In this document: positions 26,609 through 35,826 of the stretch, piece by piece | Layout: every line of letters starts with the position of its first letter | How positions within the stretch are numbered: position 1 is the stretch's first letter | Source of the DNA: Thermoguttaceae bacterium | GTDB taxonomy: Bacteria; Planctomycetota; Planctomycetia; Pirellulales; Thermoguttaceae | Reading direction: 5' to 3' | NCBI GenBank assembly: GCA_017447865.1 | Contig: JAFSMO010000021.1 | Span: 1 to 64,000, forward strand | Length of the DNA: 64,000 nt | The notes under the pieces: generated by a model | Seen by the model: the letters and a program-made list of their open reading frames with translations, nothing else | Told to the model about the DNA's origin: nothing | The model's database searches: none | Translations under genes and position numbers: made by a program

Positions 26609-27895
26609 ATGAAAGCACTCATCAAAATCGCCGCCGTTTTTCTCGCCCTGCTCGCGGTACCGCTTGCGGCAGAGGAAAACCGGTTTGAAGTCGTCCGTCA
26701 GGTTGCCGGCGGTGAACCCGTCCATCTGGTCTGCGTCGAGTCGATGCCCGAGGGCGCTACGGCTGAAACGCCCGTGGCGGTCCTCTGTCACGGCTTCACC
26801 TCGAACAAAAACGACCCGCTCATTCGCGGCATCGCCGACGCCCTGCTCGCACACGGGATCGGCGTCGTACGCTTCGACTTCAACGGCCACGGCGAAACCG
26901 GCGGCGAGTTCTCCCGCATGACCATCGCGAACGAGGTTCTCGACGCCGAAGCCGTCCTGACTCGCTGCGCCGAAACGCACCCCGGCGCGCGTCTTGCGCT
27001 CGTTGGGCACTCGCAGGGCGGGGTCGTGGCGTCGCTCACCGCCGGACGCAGCGGAGGCCGGATCGCCGCGCTCGTCCTTGCCGCCCCGGCAGCGGTGATT
27101 CGCGAGGACATGCTCCGCGGGAACATCTTCGGCAGTGGGTTCGACCCGCTCGACCCGCCCGAAACGGTCGCCATCATGGGCGGGAACCTTCTTGTGGGTC
27201 GCGAGTATATTCTCGACGCCCAGCGCCGTGACGTCTATGCCGAGGCCGCCGCCTACCGCGGGCCGCTCTTCGTCGTCCACGGGACCGGCGACCGGGTCGT
27301 CCCCTGGACCTGCGGCGAGCGTTTCGTGCGGGAACATTCCGGCGCGCCTGCCGAATACCGTCCCATTCCCGGCGCGGACCACGCCTTCTCGGGGCGCATT
27401 GCCGAAACCACCGAAGCCATCGTCGGGTTTTTGACCGCCGCGTTCGCCCAGCGGGCCGATCGTCCTAACGACCCGTCCGGTTTGCCGGCAGACTGGTCCC
27501 CGATCCCGGTCGGCGAGCCGAACACCGCGTACGCGAAGTTTTTCATCGGGAGGAGCTACCTCCACAAGCTGACGCTCGACCAGGTACCGGCGTTCGGCGT
27601 GACGTTCGAGCCGGGCTGCCGCAACAACTGGCACATCCACCACGCCAAAACCGGCGGCGGGCAGATCCTGATCGTCACGGCCGGCGTGGGGTACTACCAG
27701 GAATGGGGCAAACCGGCGCGACGGCTCGTGAAGGGTGACACGGTGAACATTCCCGCCGGCGTCAAGCACTGGCACGGCGCCGCGCCCGACTGCTGGTTCC
27801 AGCACATCGCGCTGGAAGTCCCCGGCACGGAGCAGTCCAACGAGTGGCTGGAGCCGGTCGATGACGCTGCCTACGCCGAGGCGGTGGGGCGGTAG
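26609..27895 (+). CDS. Secreted alpha/beta hydrolase fused to a cupin domain
   Basis: A 428-residue protein read from MKALIKIAAVFLALLAVPLAAE (signal peptide; GGAAGG upstream). Residues about 30-300 are an alpha/beta hydrolase: oxyanion segment CHGFTSNKND, nucleophile Ser135 in GHSQGG, Asp in VVHGTGDRVVP and His in GADHAFSG, a complete Ser-Asp-His triad. Residues about 310-428 are a small cupin with metal ligands in NNWHIHHAKTGGG and GVKHWHGA, of the carboxymuconolactone-associated type. The two are usually separate proteins. An esterase acting on small acyl esters in the periplasm is likely; the cupin substrate is unknown. The gene stands 110 bases after the preceding one and is followed by a palindromic repeat. 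Confidence 0.85.
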   Translation: MKALIKIAAVFLALLAVPLAAEENRFEVVRQVAGGEPVHLVCVESMPEGATAETPVAVLCHGFTSNKNDPLIRGIADALLAHGIGVVRFDFNGHGETGGEFSRMTIANEVLDAEAVLTRCAETHPGARLALVGHSQGGVVASLTAGRSGGRIAALVLAAPAAVIREDMLRGNIFGSGFDPLDPPETVAIMGGNLLVGREYILDAQRRDVYAEAAAYRGPLFVVHGTGDRVVPWTCGERFVREHSGAPAEYRPIPGADHAFSGRIAETTEAIVGFLTAAFAQRADRPNDPSGLPADWSPIPVGEPNTAYAKFFIGRSYLHKLTLDQVPAFGVTFEPGCRNNWHIHHAKTGGGQILIVTAGVGYYQEWGKPARRLVKGDTVNIPAGVKHWHGAAPDCWFQHIALEVPGTEQSNEWLEPVDDAAYAEAVGR

Positions 27896-27908
27896 CACCC
27901 TAAACCAA

Positions 27909-28036
27909 TTAAGCCACAAAGAACGCAAAGGACACAAAGAGGAGAAAATGAGAGATGAGAGTGATCTCTGGCCGCAGGGGTGAGCGGTGACAAAATAATA
28001 AAATCCTTTGTGGTCTTTGCGTTCTTTGTGGCTAAA
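27909..28036. repeat. Family A palindromic repeat, full copy
   Basis: Arms of about 33 bases (27909-27943, AAGCCACAAAGAACGCAAAG..., and its inverse at 28001-28036) enclose a loop with GAGAGTGAT and GCAGGGGTGAGCGGTGACAAAA. A second full copy with the same loop lies at 29389-29517. No coding function; short frames inside are artefacts. Confidence 0.8.
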
Positions 28037-28100
28037 ACAATCAATAACCTGAACCGGTACGCGGTTACCGGATGAACCAGGATCAATTCGAGAGATTACG

Positions 28101-29135
28101 ATGTTTCGATTTATTTTAACTTTATGCGTCACGCTGTTGGTCCAGTCGGTCTATGCGCAGACGGAGCAAGAACTGATCGAGAAAATCAGTTACCCCTGGA
28201 AAGACCCCGTAGGAAATGAGATTCGCTTTCCTGAAGTCTTTGAGCCTGATGAGCTTCCGGCGGTCTGGGAGGATTACGCATCCAAGGAGGACTTCCTTAA
28301 TCACCTGTTCAAGATGTGCAAGTCGAAAAAATTCGAGCGCAGCGATCTGGCTTTCGATTTCCTGAGAATCCATTTTAAATATTTGGATTTAACGGATAAG
28401 CAGATCCAGCAGCTGATCCAATGGGCAAAATCAAACCGTGAAACACTCGCGATGGGGGCCATACGATGTCTCTGCGCCGGGCGTGTAAAAAGCGCGATCC
28501 CGACACTCCGTGAATGTCTGAAAAGCCGCAAGGCCAATATTGTCGCCGAGGCGCTCAAAGCCTTGGGGGAGATGCGCGATTTACTCGCCGAAGACGATAT
28601 TACGGCCATTGTATCCTGCCTGGATAACACAAAAGTCTTTGAGAATTATGTCCTGGTTGATTTTTGTGAAATGACCCCCGTAAATGTCCGAGCCGCGGAA
28701 GTCCTCGCCCGGATCGGGGAACCTGCCGCGTTTGCGCACGAGCGTATTTACAAAACATTTTTCACTCCAGACGAGGACGGGAACTACAACGAAGCCATTT
28801 TTGATGAACTTTCCAAAACGCTTTCCCAATCGGATGTGACCATTCAGGATTTCTGGCGGCAGATGCTTAAAATCGGGATCCATCCTTTGAAAATAGGGGT
28901 AAGTACTCTCTATTTGCATATCGCTGAGGCCCTTGTCAAATTGCAGCCCGACAATAAACAATACCAGATTTTACTTTTGCAGCACTACGTCATTACCCTC
29001 GACGCGGAAGGCTCTGACCAATATTCCAACCTGAGGATCCATCAGAATATCCATGGCGCCAAAAACCTGAAATGCATGGAACCGTTCCTTTTGTTCGTCG
29101 AAAAGCACAAGGAAATTTTATGGCCGGAGGATTGA
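28101..29135 (+). CDS. Secreted HEAT-like repeat protein
   Basis: A 344-residue protein with a signal peptide (MFRFILTLCVTLLVQSVYAQ). Residues about 90-210 show helical repeats of HEAT type (ETLAMGAIRCLCAGRVKSAI; ANIVAEALKALGEMRDLLAE; VRAAEVLARIGEPA), the kind that makes protein-binding solenoids. The rest is helical without motifs. No cysteine network or enzyme signature. Start is the only methionine before the signal peptide. It stands alone between two repeat clusters. Role unknown; protein-protein binding in the periplasm is a fair guess. Confidence 0.75.
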   Translation: MFRFILTLCVTLLVQSVYAQTEQELIEKISYPWKDPVGNEIRFPEVFEPDELPAVWEDYASKEDFLNHLFKMCKSKKFERSDLAFDFLRIHFKYLDLTDKQIQQLIQWAKSNRETLAMGAIRCLCAGRVKSAIPTLRECLKSRKANIVAEALKALGEMRDLLAEDDITAIVSCLDNTKVFENYVLVDFCEMTPVNVRAAEVLARIGEPAAFAHERIYKTFFTPDEDGNYNEAIFDELSKTLSQSDVTIQDFWRQMLKIGIHPLKIGVSTLYLHIAEALVKLQPDNKQYQILLLQHYVITLDAEGSDQYSNLRIHQNIHGAKNLKCMEPFLLFVEKHKEILWPED

Positions 29136-29258
29136 CGTTTTTCATCCTCACGCGAAAACCGGGCAAACGCCCCAGGATTGAATCGCCGAGGTCCTGCACA
29201 ATGCCGTTTTTTTAAGCCACAAAGAACGCAAAGAGGGGGGCATGTGCCGCCTCTTTCA

Positions 29259-29385
29259 AATCTCACGCGGAGCTGCGGAGACGCGGAGAATTCGAGAATG
29301 AGTTTGCGCGAATTGCCAACCTTCCCAACTATAAAAACTCCGCGGCTCCGCATCTCCGCGTGAGATAAAAACACCACGATGATTT
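29259..29385. repeat. Family B palindromic repeat, full copy
   Basis: Left arm TCTCACGCGGAGCTGCGGAG (29261-29280 and on) and right arm CTCCGCGGCTCCGCATCTCC (29338-29357 and on) are inverse of each other. The right arm continues GTGAGATAAAAACACCACGATG and runs straight into a family A unit. Just before it, at 29213-29235, is a lone left arm of family A. Similar B units lie at 34443-34525 and 62805-62895. Confidence 0.8.
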
Positions 29386-29388
29386 TTT

Positions 29389-29517
29389 TAAGCCGCAAAG
29401 AACACAAAGGACGCAAAGAAAAAAAAGAGATTTGAGAGTGATTGCGGTACCGCAGGGACGAGCGGTAACAAAACAACCCCCCTTTGCGCTCTTTGCGTCC
29501 TTTGCGGCTAAATTTTT
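29389..29517. repeat. Family A palindromic repeat, full copy
   Basis: TTAAGCCGCAAAGAACACAA (from 29389) is inverted at 29480-29517 (CTCTTTGCGTCCTTTGCGGC). The loop carries GAGAGTGATTGCGG and CCGCAGGGACGAGCGGTAAC, matching the loop of the 27909 copy, which shows a common origin rather than chance similarity of the arms. Confidence 0.8.
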
Positions 29518-29627
29518 TTATGGAAATGTCAACGGCAAGGCATTGACGTTTTCCCTGCGTGGGGTATAATGCAAATACAGACCTGATTTATGGGCGCTGA
29601 AGCGGAAGTACTATAAGGAAAAGCGTA

Positions 29628-30224
29628 ATGTTTGACGAAATGCCGGCCATCTTTCCTAAAGGACTGTATCGTTTTCATTGGGATGCTCGGACGATAGAAA
29701 TTCTCGATCGAACGGGGTGTCCCATGATTACAGCGGCACAAACAAGCGATGTCAGAAATCCGTTTACCCGTGCGATATGGCAAGAGATCCGCGGACCGCA
29801 AGGAATACAATGGCGGTACGTCTCACAGCATGGATATGGTGAGGGAGAAAAGCGAAACATCGGCCTTTACGATGAGAATTGGCGTGAGAGCGCGTTTTTT
29901 CAACTTCATAAAAATATTTCATTTCCGTCAACCAAAAATCGGCGATTTCAATATAAGATCTCTGTTGAAACAGCCGGTAACGTTTTCCATTTTTTTGCAA
30001 CTGGGGGGTGTGTTGATCATTTTATGGTCAGTGATGAGCGTTTTCGTCGAGTGTTTCATATTTCTTATGACAACCGAACGTGTACCATATCGGATGGGAC
30101 TGTTCATGTTGCCCAGGAACTTTCGTTTCGTTTAATGAGCCTCCTGATTCCACTGGCAATCCATTTTCGATATGATACGAGACACGAAGACGTGCCCATT
30201 TGGTCCCACATTCAGTCTTCATGA
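29628..30224 (+). CDS. Hypothetical protein, possible scramblase/LURP-like barrel
   Basis: A 198-residue protein behind AAGGAAA. It lacks a signal peptide. Strands such as YRFHWDARTIEILDRTGCPM and FHISYDNRTCTISDG, followed by a hydrophobic C-terminal helix (SFRLMSLLIPLAIHFRY), recall the tubby-like barrel with a central helix found in scramblase and LURP-one proteins. The likeness is only in layout. No partner genes: repeats lie upstream and the rhamnosidase gene starts 104 bases downstream. Confidence 0.5.
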   Translation: MFDEMPAIFPKGLYRFHWDARTIEILDRTGCPMITAAQTSDVRNPFTRAIWQEIRGPQGIQWRYVSQHGYGEGEKRNIGLYDENWRESAFFQLHKNISFPSTKNRRFQYKISVETAGNVFHFFATGGCVDHFMVSDERFRRVFHISYDNRTCTISDGTVHVAQELSFRLMSLLIPLAIHFRYDTRHEDVPIWSHIQSS

Positions 30225-30328
30225 TCAGCTGAATGGTCGTGTGGACCGAGTCGTTTCCAATGAATAATTCGCCCGCACCGGGTGTTCCGGCGTGGGGGAT
30301 GAAACCGATTTGACAAGGAGATATAGCC

Positions 30329-32371
30329 ATGAGACGAATCGTAATATTAGCCATAGCCGCATTCCTGGCGGTTTCAAACGCCCTGGCGGAGGAAGGCGTG
30401 TGGATCCGCTATCCGGGGGATTACGAAATGTGGCTCGGGAGCGACGTGCAGTCGCGCCGTATTGAGCATGGAACGCCTTGTGGCGTGTTCTGGCCGGAAT
30501 ATTCGCATTGGCCGCAGGTAACGTTCGAGAAGGAGGTGAATCTCGAAAAACCGGAGCGTATCCGGGTCGAAGCGTGCGGGGATGCGTACATCCAGTCGCC
30601 GGGAATGGTCTTCACGGATGCCGAAGGTTACGCGACGATCCCTGCAGGAAATTACACCATCCAGATTCGCGTCAAAAACGCAGTCAAGCCGCCGGCGTTG
30701 AAGATCGGCGGTCCGACCGTCAAGACCGACAAATCATGGCGCGTCCGATGGTGCCCCATGGAATCGTGCCAGGTGGCCACGGACGAGAACGACTGCCGGA
30801 TGGCGTATGAAACCGTCGAACCGGTCAAAACGGAACCGGACGGCAAGGGCGGGCTTATTGCCGACTTCGGCCGCGAGTCAATGGGGATTCTGGATTACGT
30901 CGTTGAAGGGAGCGGCTCCTTCCGCATCATCTACGCCGAAAGCGAGGAAGAGGCAAAAGCCGGCACCGCGGCAGACGTCTGGGAGGAATTCAATATTCCC
31001 GAAGAAAACCAGGAATCCAGTCACCGCACGCCCTTCGCCATGGCGCTTCGATTTGTGAGGTTCGAGGTCCTTTCGGGGAATCTGAAGATCAAGAGCGTCA
31101 AACTGCTTCGCGAGTACCTGCCCATCCCCTACCGCGGCGCGTTCCGCTGCAACGATGAAGAGATCAACCGGATCTGGGACGTGGCGGCCTATACGCTCCA
31201 TTTGACCACCCGCGAGTTCTTCCTCGACGGCATCAAACGCGACCGCTGGGTGTGGTCGGGCGACACGCGCCAAAGCGTGAACATGGCGGCGTACCTCTTC
31301 GCGGACAACCCGGTCACCAGGCGCACGTTGACGCTGCTCGGAGGCAAAGACCCGATCGGCGCGCACGTCAACACGATCCTCGACTACACCTTCTTCTGGA
31401 TCATTGCCGTGGACGAGTACTACATGTACTCCGGCGACACGGAATTCGTGAAGCAGATCTGGCCGCGCGTCAAGGCGTATGCGGACTGGAGTCTCTCGCG
31501 CACCGACAAGGACTCCTTCGCCGTCGGACGTCCGGGAGACTGGGTCTTTATCGACTGGGCGCCAGGCCCGATGAGTCTTCATGGCGGGGCCGTATCGTTC
31601 CAGCAGGTGCTCTTTGCCGAGTCGCTCCGGATCGCCGCCCAAATGGCTGAGGTGGCAGGCGACGAGGCCAAGGCCAAAGAGTACGGCAAAAAAAGCGCCG
31701 AGCTGCGCGCGAAAATCATGCCGACGTTCTGGAACGACGAGCGCAAGGCTCTGATGCACTTCAAGCCCGAAAACGGTGAACCGGCCAAGGAACTGACCCG
31801 CTACGCGAACATCTTCGGCATTTTCCTCGGCTACTTCGACGACGCGCAGAAAGAGGCGGTCGTCCGGAACGTGCTCGACAATCCCGACGTGATGGGCATC
31901 AAGACCCCCTACTGGCAGTACTACGAGCTGGAAAGCCTTTGCGCGATCGGACGTCAGGAAACCGTCCTGAAGCGCATCAAAGACTACTGGGGCGGCATGC
32001 TGAAGCTCGGCGCGACCAGTTTCTGGGAAGAATACGATCCGAGAGTGGAAGGCGTGCAGCACTACGCGATGTACGGCCGTCCGTTCGGCAAGTCGCTCTG
32101 CCATGCGTGGGGCGCGAGTCCGGTCTATCTCCTGCCGCGGTATTTCCTGGGCGTAAAACCCACGAAGCCCGGCTGGGAGGAGTACGAGGTACGCCCGAAC
32201 CTCGGCGGTCTTGAGTGGATGGAGGGGACGATTCCGACCCCGTTTGGCGAGATCCGTGTCAAGGTGCACGGCAACAAGATCGAGGTGCGCTCCACGGGCG
32301 GCAAAGGCACGCTGATTTATCCGGACGGCCGCCGCGAGACCATTTTGCCGCAGGCGGCTTCGCAGGAATGA
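30329..32371 (+). CDS. Alpha-L-rhamnosidase, GH78 type
   Basis: A 680-residue secreted enzyme (signal peptide MRRIVILAIAAFLAVSNALA, AAGGAG upstream). N-terminal beta-sandwich regions precede an (alpha/alpha)6 barrel with the GH78 signature FFLDGIKRDRWVWSGD near residues 296-311, which holds the catalytic acids, and WEEYDP near residue 570. A C-terminal beta domain ends the protein (GTIPTPFGEIRVKV). It should release terminal alpha-L-rhamnose from rhamnogalacturonan or glycosides, in keeping with the pectin locus 5 kb further on. Length is short for GH78 (often 700-1100), so some N-terminal modules are absent. Confidence 0.88.
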   Translation: MRRIVILAIAAFLAVSNALAEEGVWIRYPGDYEMWLGSDVQSRRIEHGTPCGVFWPEYSHWPQVTFEKEVNLEKPERIRVEACGDAYIQSPGMVFTDAEGYATIPAGNYTIQIRVKNAVKPPALKIGGPTVKTDKSWRVRWCPMESCQVATDENDCRMAYETVEPVKTEPDGKGGLIADFGRESMGILDYVVEGSGSFRIIYAESEEEAKAGTAADVWEEFNIPEENQESSHRTPFAMALRFVRFEVLSGNLKIKSVKLLREYLPIPYRGAFRCNDEEINRIWDVAAYTLHLTTREFFLDGIKRDRWVWSGDTRQSVNMAAYLFADNPVTRRTLTLLGGKDPIGAHVNTILDYTFFWIIAVDEYYMYSGDTEFVKQIWPRVKAYADWSLSRTDKDSFAVGRPGDWVFIDWAPGPMSLHGGAVSFQQVLFAESLRIAAQMAEVAGDEAKAKEYGKKSAELRAKIMPTFWNDERKALMHFKPENGEPAKELTRYANIFGIFLGYFDDAQKEAVVRNVLDNPDVMGIKTPYWQYYELESLCAIGRQETVLKRIKDYWGGMLKLGATSFWEEYDPRVEGVQHYAMYGRPFGKSLCHAWGASPVYLLPRYFLGVKPTKPGWEEYEVRPNLGGLEWMEGTIPTPFGEIRVKVHGNKIEVRSTGGKGTLIYPDGRRETILPQAASQE

Positions 32372-32486
32372 ACTCTCGGCCGCCTCGACGAACAGCGGAT
32401 TCGCCCGCGGCCTGTCTGTGAATTCGATACGATACTTCATCCGGTATCAACTTGCCTGATGAAGCAAATTTGAAAAGGACCCCCTG

Positions 32487-33455
32487 ATGAACGACACCTT
32501 GTTGGCTAATCAAATTCGAGACAAGGCCATTTCCTGCGGCTTTGACAATTGTGGGATCATCCCCGTCGACGATATGGTCGGATTTGAGTCCCACTTCCAG
32601 AAACGGACGACGGAAATCCCGTCCAGCGCGTTTTTCTATGACGCAGTCGGTGATTTGGGCGGGATCGAAAAGCGTTTCCCATGGGCGCGGTCTGTCATCA
32701 TCTGTACTTTTGAACTGGGGCGATACCGTTTTCCGGCATCGCTGCAGGGAAGATATGCCAAGAGTTTTTTTCTGTCGCCCGGAAACGAAATGTGCCGGGA
32801 TTTTCAGGAAAGATGCGAACAATTTGAAGCTTGGTTCACCGAGCGAGGAATCCGCTGCGAAGGAGGCAAACAGTTCGGCCACCTGAGTATCGGGCCGCTG
32901 CGGTACGCCGCAGTAAAGGCTGGCCTTGGGATCATCCGAAAGAACAATTTTCTCTACACGGAAAAGGGTTCTTTTGTTGAACTTTTGGGCTATGTGATCG
33001 ATCGTGAGTGCGTGTTGTATCAGAATTCCAACCTTAAGCCTTGCCCGGAAAAATGCGGTCTTTGCCAGAAAAGCTGTCCGAGCGGTGCGCTCAAAGGGCC
33101 GTATTCCATGAGCCCTCTCGAATGTGTTTCCTTTTTGACCACATTCGGAAAGGGGATGCTTCCTCCCGGAATGGACGATTCTGCATACGGCTCGTGGATC
33201 TGCGGCTGCGACAGTTGCCAGGACGTCTGCCCCTTCAATCGAAAGCACGACTGGCAGAACGGAGAAGCGTATCCCAGTCTGGAAGAGATCGAATCGGAAT
33301 TGAAGCCAGAGAAGCTGCTGGAACAGTCCGACGAATTCCTGCAAACGAAAGTGATCCCCTTTACCAGCTATCATATCATGCCAAACGAAACCGAAACGCT
33401 GCGCGTATGCGCGGAACGTTCCATCCGAAATCAATCAGTCGCCCCTGAACTTTGA
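32487..33455 (+). CDS. QueG-like double 4Fe-4S protein
   Basis: A 322-residue cytoplasmic protein related to epoxyqueuosine reductase. Two ferredoxin-type cluster motifs are present: CPEKCGLCQKSCPSGA near residue 186 and CGCDSCQDVCPFN near residue 238. The N-terminal part (CGFDNCGIIPVDD) matches the cobalamin-binding half in layout. QueG reduces epoxyqueuosine to queuosine in tRNA; many gut bacteria carry extra paralogues of unknown substrate, and this shorter form with a divergent N-terminus may be one. No queuosine genes lie nearby. Start ATG follows AAAGGACC. Confidence 0.78.
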   Translation: MNDTLLANQIRDKAISCGFDNCGIIPVDDMVGFESHFQKRTTEIPSSAFFYDAVGDLGGIEKRFPWARSVIICTFELGRYRFPASLQGRYAKSFFLSPGNEMCRDFQERCEQFEAWFTERGIRCEGGKQFGHLSIGPLRYAAVKAGLGIIRKNNFLYTEKGSFVELLGYVIDRECVLYQNSNLKPCPEKCGLCQKSCPSGALKGPYSMSPLECVSFLTTFGKGMLPPGMDDSAYGSWICGCDSCQDVCPFNRKHDWQNGEAYPSLEEIESELKPEKLLEQSDEFLQTKVIPFTSYHIMPNETETLRVCAERSIRNQSVAPEL

Positions 33456-33513
33456 GTTCAAACCCACCTGATTTGAGAGGTAAACCCTGGTTTACAGAGA
33501 AAGGAAAAAGATC

Positions 33514-34425
33514 ATGACATTCAAGAGCAAAATCGTATTGGATTTTTGTGGGTTTCTGGTTCTGGCAGCCGCGTCGATCCTGGTCATCGGATGCGGCGGC
33601 TTCGGGGAACCCTGGTCCCCAGAGGACGGGCAGTTGATTCCCAATCAGGTCTATGACAAAGACAGGAACCTCGTGTACGACCTGTACATCCCGAAGGATC
33701 TGAAGAAAGACGTCCCCGTGCGGCTGATGCTCTTCATCCACGGCGGCGCGTGGAAAGGGGGAAACCGGCATGAGCAAGACTACGCCTGCAGGTCTTACGC
33801 GAAAAGCGGCTGCGTGACGGCCACGATCGAATACTCGCTTCTGTCCGGAAAGCATCCCGAAGTGACGATCCTCACGATGCTGGACCAGATTACCGCCTGC
33901 ATCCGCGACATCAAGGAGAAACTGGCCGCGGAGGGGTACCAGACGTCCAAAATCGCGCTGTCTGGCGTTTCGGCAGGCGGACATCTCGCGCTGCTTTACT
34001 CGTACTCCCGGGCCGAGGAATCACCCATCCCGATCGCGTTCGTGTTCGAGTTTGTCGGTCCCAGCGACTTCTGCGAAAGAACCCTCGGCGCGAAAGATTC
34101 GGCCGGATTTATTTCCTTCGTCACGGGGCAGAAGATCAATCCCGAGGACCTGAACAAGCCGGAGATCAAAGAGCTTGGAGAGAGCCTTTCGCCCATTTCC
34201 TTCGTGACGGAAAAATCCGTTCCAACGATCTGTGCCTACGGAGGGAAGGACTGGCTGGTACCCCCCTGCCACCGCGACGCCCTGGTCCAGGCTCTCGAAA
34301 AGAACGGCGTTCCGCACGTCTGCGTGGACTTTCCGAACTCGGACCACGGAATGGGGAACGACCCGGACAAGGCCGAGGAGTTCCGAATAGCGGTCTTCTC
34401 CTACTGCGAGAAGTATATGCCCTGA
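33514..34425 (+). CDS. Lipoprotein alpha/beta hydrolase (esterase/acetylxylan-esterase-like)
   Basis: A 303-residue protein with a lipoprotein signal: lipobox LVIGC with Cys27. It shows oxyanion HGGAW, nucleophile in GVSAGGH near residue 153, Asp in AYGGKDWLVP and His in NSDHGMG. This is the HGG(A/G)W-type carboxylesterase family that includes BD-FAE-like and hormone-sensitive-lipase-like enzymes. Anchored at the membrane it could deacylate plant polysaccharides before the glycosidases act (inference). Start follows GAGAAAGGAAAA. A composite repeat follows the stop. Confidence 0.85.
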   Translation: MTFKSKIVLDFCGFLVLAAASILVIGCGGFGEPWSPEDGQLIPNQVYDKDRNLVYDLYIPKDLKKDVPVRLMLFIHGGAWKGGNRHEQDYACRSYAKSGCVTATIEYSLLSGKHPEVTILTMLDQITACIRDIKEKLAAEGYQTSKIALSGVSAGGHLALLYSYSRAEESPIPIAFVFEFVGPSDFCERTLGAKDSAGFISFVTGQKINPEDLNKPEIKELGESLSPISFVTEKSVPTICAYGGKDWLVPPCHRDALVQALEKNGVPHVCVDFPNSDHGMGNDPDKAEEFRIAVFSYCEKYMP

Positions 34426-34442
34426 AAAGATACCTTCCCCTT

Positions 34443-34590
34443 TATCTCACGCGGAGGATCGAGACCGTTTCAACCCAAAAACTCCGCGGCTCCGCATCTC
34501 CGCGTGAGGTAAAAACACCACGATATTTTTTTAAGCCGCAAAGAGCGCAAAGGACGCAAAGAGGAGAGAAATGAGATAGGATTACGATTG
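34443..34590. repeat. Composite B-A repeat, partly degraded
   Basis: A family B unit (34443-34525; right arm CTCCGCGGCTCCGCATCTCC) is followed by the left arm of family A (34530-34565, TTAAGCCGCAAAGAGCGCAA) and part of its loop (GATTGCAGTGGTGAGCGG). The inverted right arm of A is missing. The remaining 120 bases before the next gene hold no recognised signal. Confidence 0.75.
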
Positions 34591-34712
34591 CAGTGGTGAG
34601 CGGACGGGTATTGACGAATTCTTTTCATGTGATACAATTCAAATGTGGGCCTGATCGCTCGCAGATCGCTCCGTTACCACCTTTTATCCACTTGTAACTA
34701 AAAATCAAAGCC

Positions 34713-35789
34713 ATGAACAGACGTGAATTTGGAAATCGCTTGTTTCGCCTGACCGGGGCTGGAGTCGCTGCCGGGTCGTTTTTCTCCGCGCCGTACGTTT
34801 TCGGGGACGATTCAGACGGGTCCACCGTTGTGACGCAGTCGGAGATGGAATCTATCTACGAGGAAGTCAAAACGCCGTACAAGTACGGGATCATTCTCGA
34901 CAAACTCAACGGCCAGCTGGTGGACTGTCCCTCGATTTTCCGCAAGGACGGCGTCTGGTACATGATCTTCATTTCCATGACCGGCGGCGTCGGTTACGAG
35001 ACATTCCTCGCCAAAAGCGACGACCTGATCCATTGGGAATATCTCGGTCCGATCCTCACGTTCCCACAAACGGGCTGGGACGCCTGGCAGTCGGCGGGCT
35101 ACGCCTCGTTGATCGACACGGCCTGGGGCGGTTCCACAGAGATCCAGAAGTACGACGGCCGGTACTGGCTGACCTACCTGGGCGGAAACCGGAAAGGTTA
35201 CGAGACCGATCCTCTTTCGATGGGCGCGGCGTTTACAGACGATCCGACCGTCGCCAAAGAGTGGACGCGGTACGAGCATAACCCGATTTTCTCCCCGCAG
35301 GACGAAGACGCCCGCTGGTTTGAAAAGACGACGCTGTACAAGAGCACGGTGATTTGGGACAAAGCGCAGACCCTCGGTGTGCCGTTTGTGATGTACTACA
35401 ACGCCAAGCTCAACGGGACGGAACGGATCGGCATGGCCATTTCAAAAGACATGCGGAACTGGACCCGATACGGCGCCGACCCGGTGATCGACAATCAGCG
35501 CGGCATCTCCGGCGACCCGCAGATCGTGAAAATCGGCGATTACTGGGTCATGTTCTACTTCGGCGCGTTCTGGAAGCCGAAAGCGTTCGACACGTTCGCC
35601 GTTTCCAAAGACCTGGTTCACTGGACGAAATGGACGGGCACGGATCTGATCGCCCCCTCCGAACCGTGGGACGCGACCTACGCCCACAAGCCGTGGTGCG
35701 TCAAAGTGGACGGCGTCGTTTACCATTTCTACTGCGCCGTCGGTGACCGCGGCCGCGCCATCGCGCTGGCAACGTCGAACAAACTGTAG
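34713..35789 (+). CDS. Five-bladed propeller glycosidase, GH43/GH117/GH130-like
   Basis: A 358-residue protein with a Tat-like leader (NRREFGNRLFRLTGAGVAAG). Repeated blades carry paired tryptophan/tyrosine strands: VDCPSIFRKDGVWYMIF, EIQKYDGRYWLTYLGG, VIWDKAQTLGVPFVMYYNA, GDPQIVKIGDYWVMFYF and KPWCVKVDGVVYHFYC. The acidic residues in VDCPSI, STEI and SGDPQ are candidate catalytic groups. This matches the clan of beta-propeller glycosidases and phosphorylases; which family needs a profile search. It probably acts outside the cytoplasm on a plant side chain. It converges with the ThuA gene 37 bases further on. Confidence 0.78.
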   Translation: MNRREFGNRLFRLTGAGVAAGSFFSAPYVFGDDSDGSTVVTQSEMESIYEEVKTPYKYGIILDKLNGQLVDCPSIFRKDGVWYMIFISMTGGVGYETFLAKSDDLIHWEYLGPILTFPQTGWDAWQSAGYASLIDTAWGGSTEIQKYDGRYWLTYLGGNRKGYETDPLSMGAAFTDDPTVAKEWTRYEHNPIFSPQDEDARWFEKTTLYKSTVIWDKAQTLGVPFVMYYNAKLNGTERIGMAISKDMRNWTRYGADPVIDNQRGISGDPQIVKIGDYWVMFYFGAFWKPKAFDTFAVSKDLVHWTKWTGTDLIAPSEPWDATYAHKPWCVKVDGVVYHFYCAVGDRGRAIALATSNKL

Positions 35790-35826
35790 GGCGGAGTTTT
35801 CCGGGAAATCTCCCAGCCTCTCCCAG

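Noticed and set aside
25901..28132. 743-codon minus-strand frame
   Set aside because: Lies opposite two well-supported genes and a repeat; antisense frames are often open in GC-rich DNA.
29042..29476. Frames giving Arg/Leu-rich peptides such as SLRPLCSLRLKK
   Set aside because: Products of the dispersed palindromic repeats, seen at every copy; not genes.
30028..30354. 108-codon minus-strand frame with protein-like look
   Set aside because: Overlaps the end of the 29628 gene and the start of GH78, has no ribosome site and no recognised family.
30878..32440. 520-codon minus-strand frame opposite GH78
   Set aside because: Shadow of the rhamnosidase gene; Arg/Val/Asp-rich composition typical of antisense translation.
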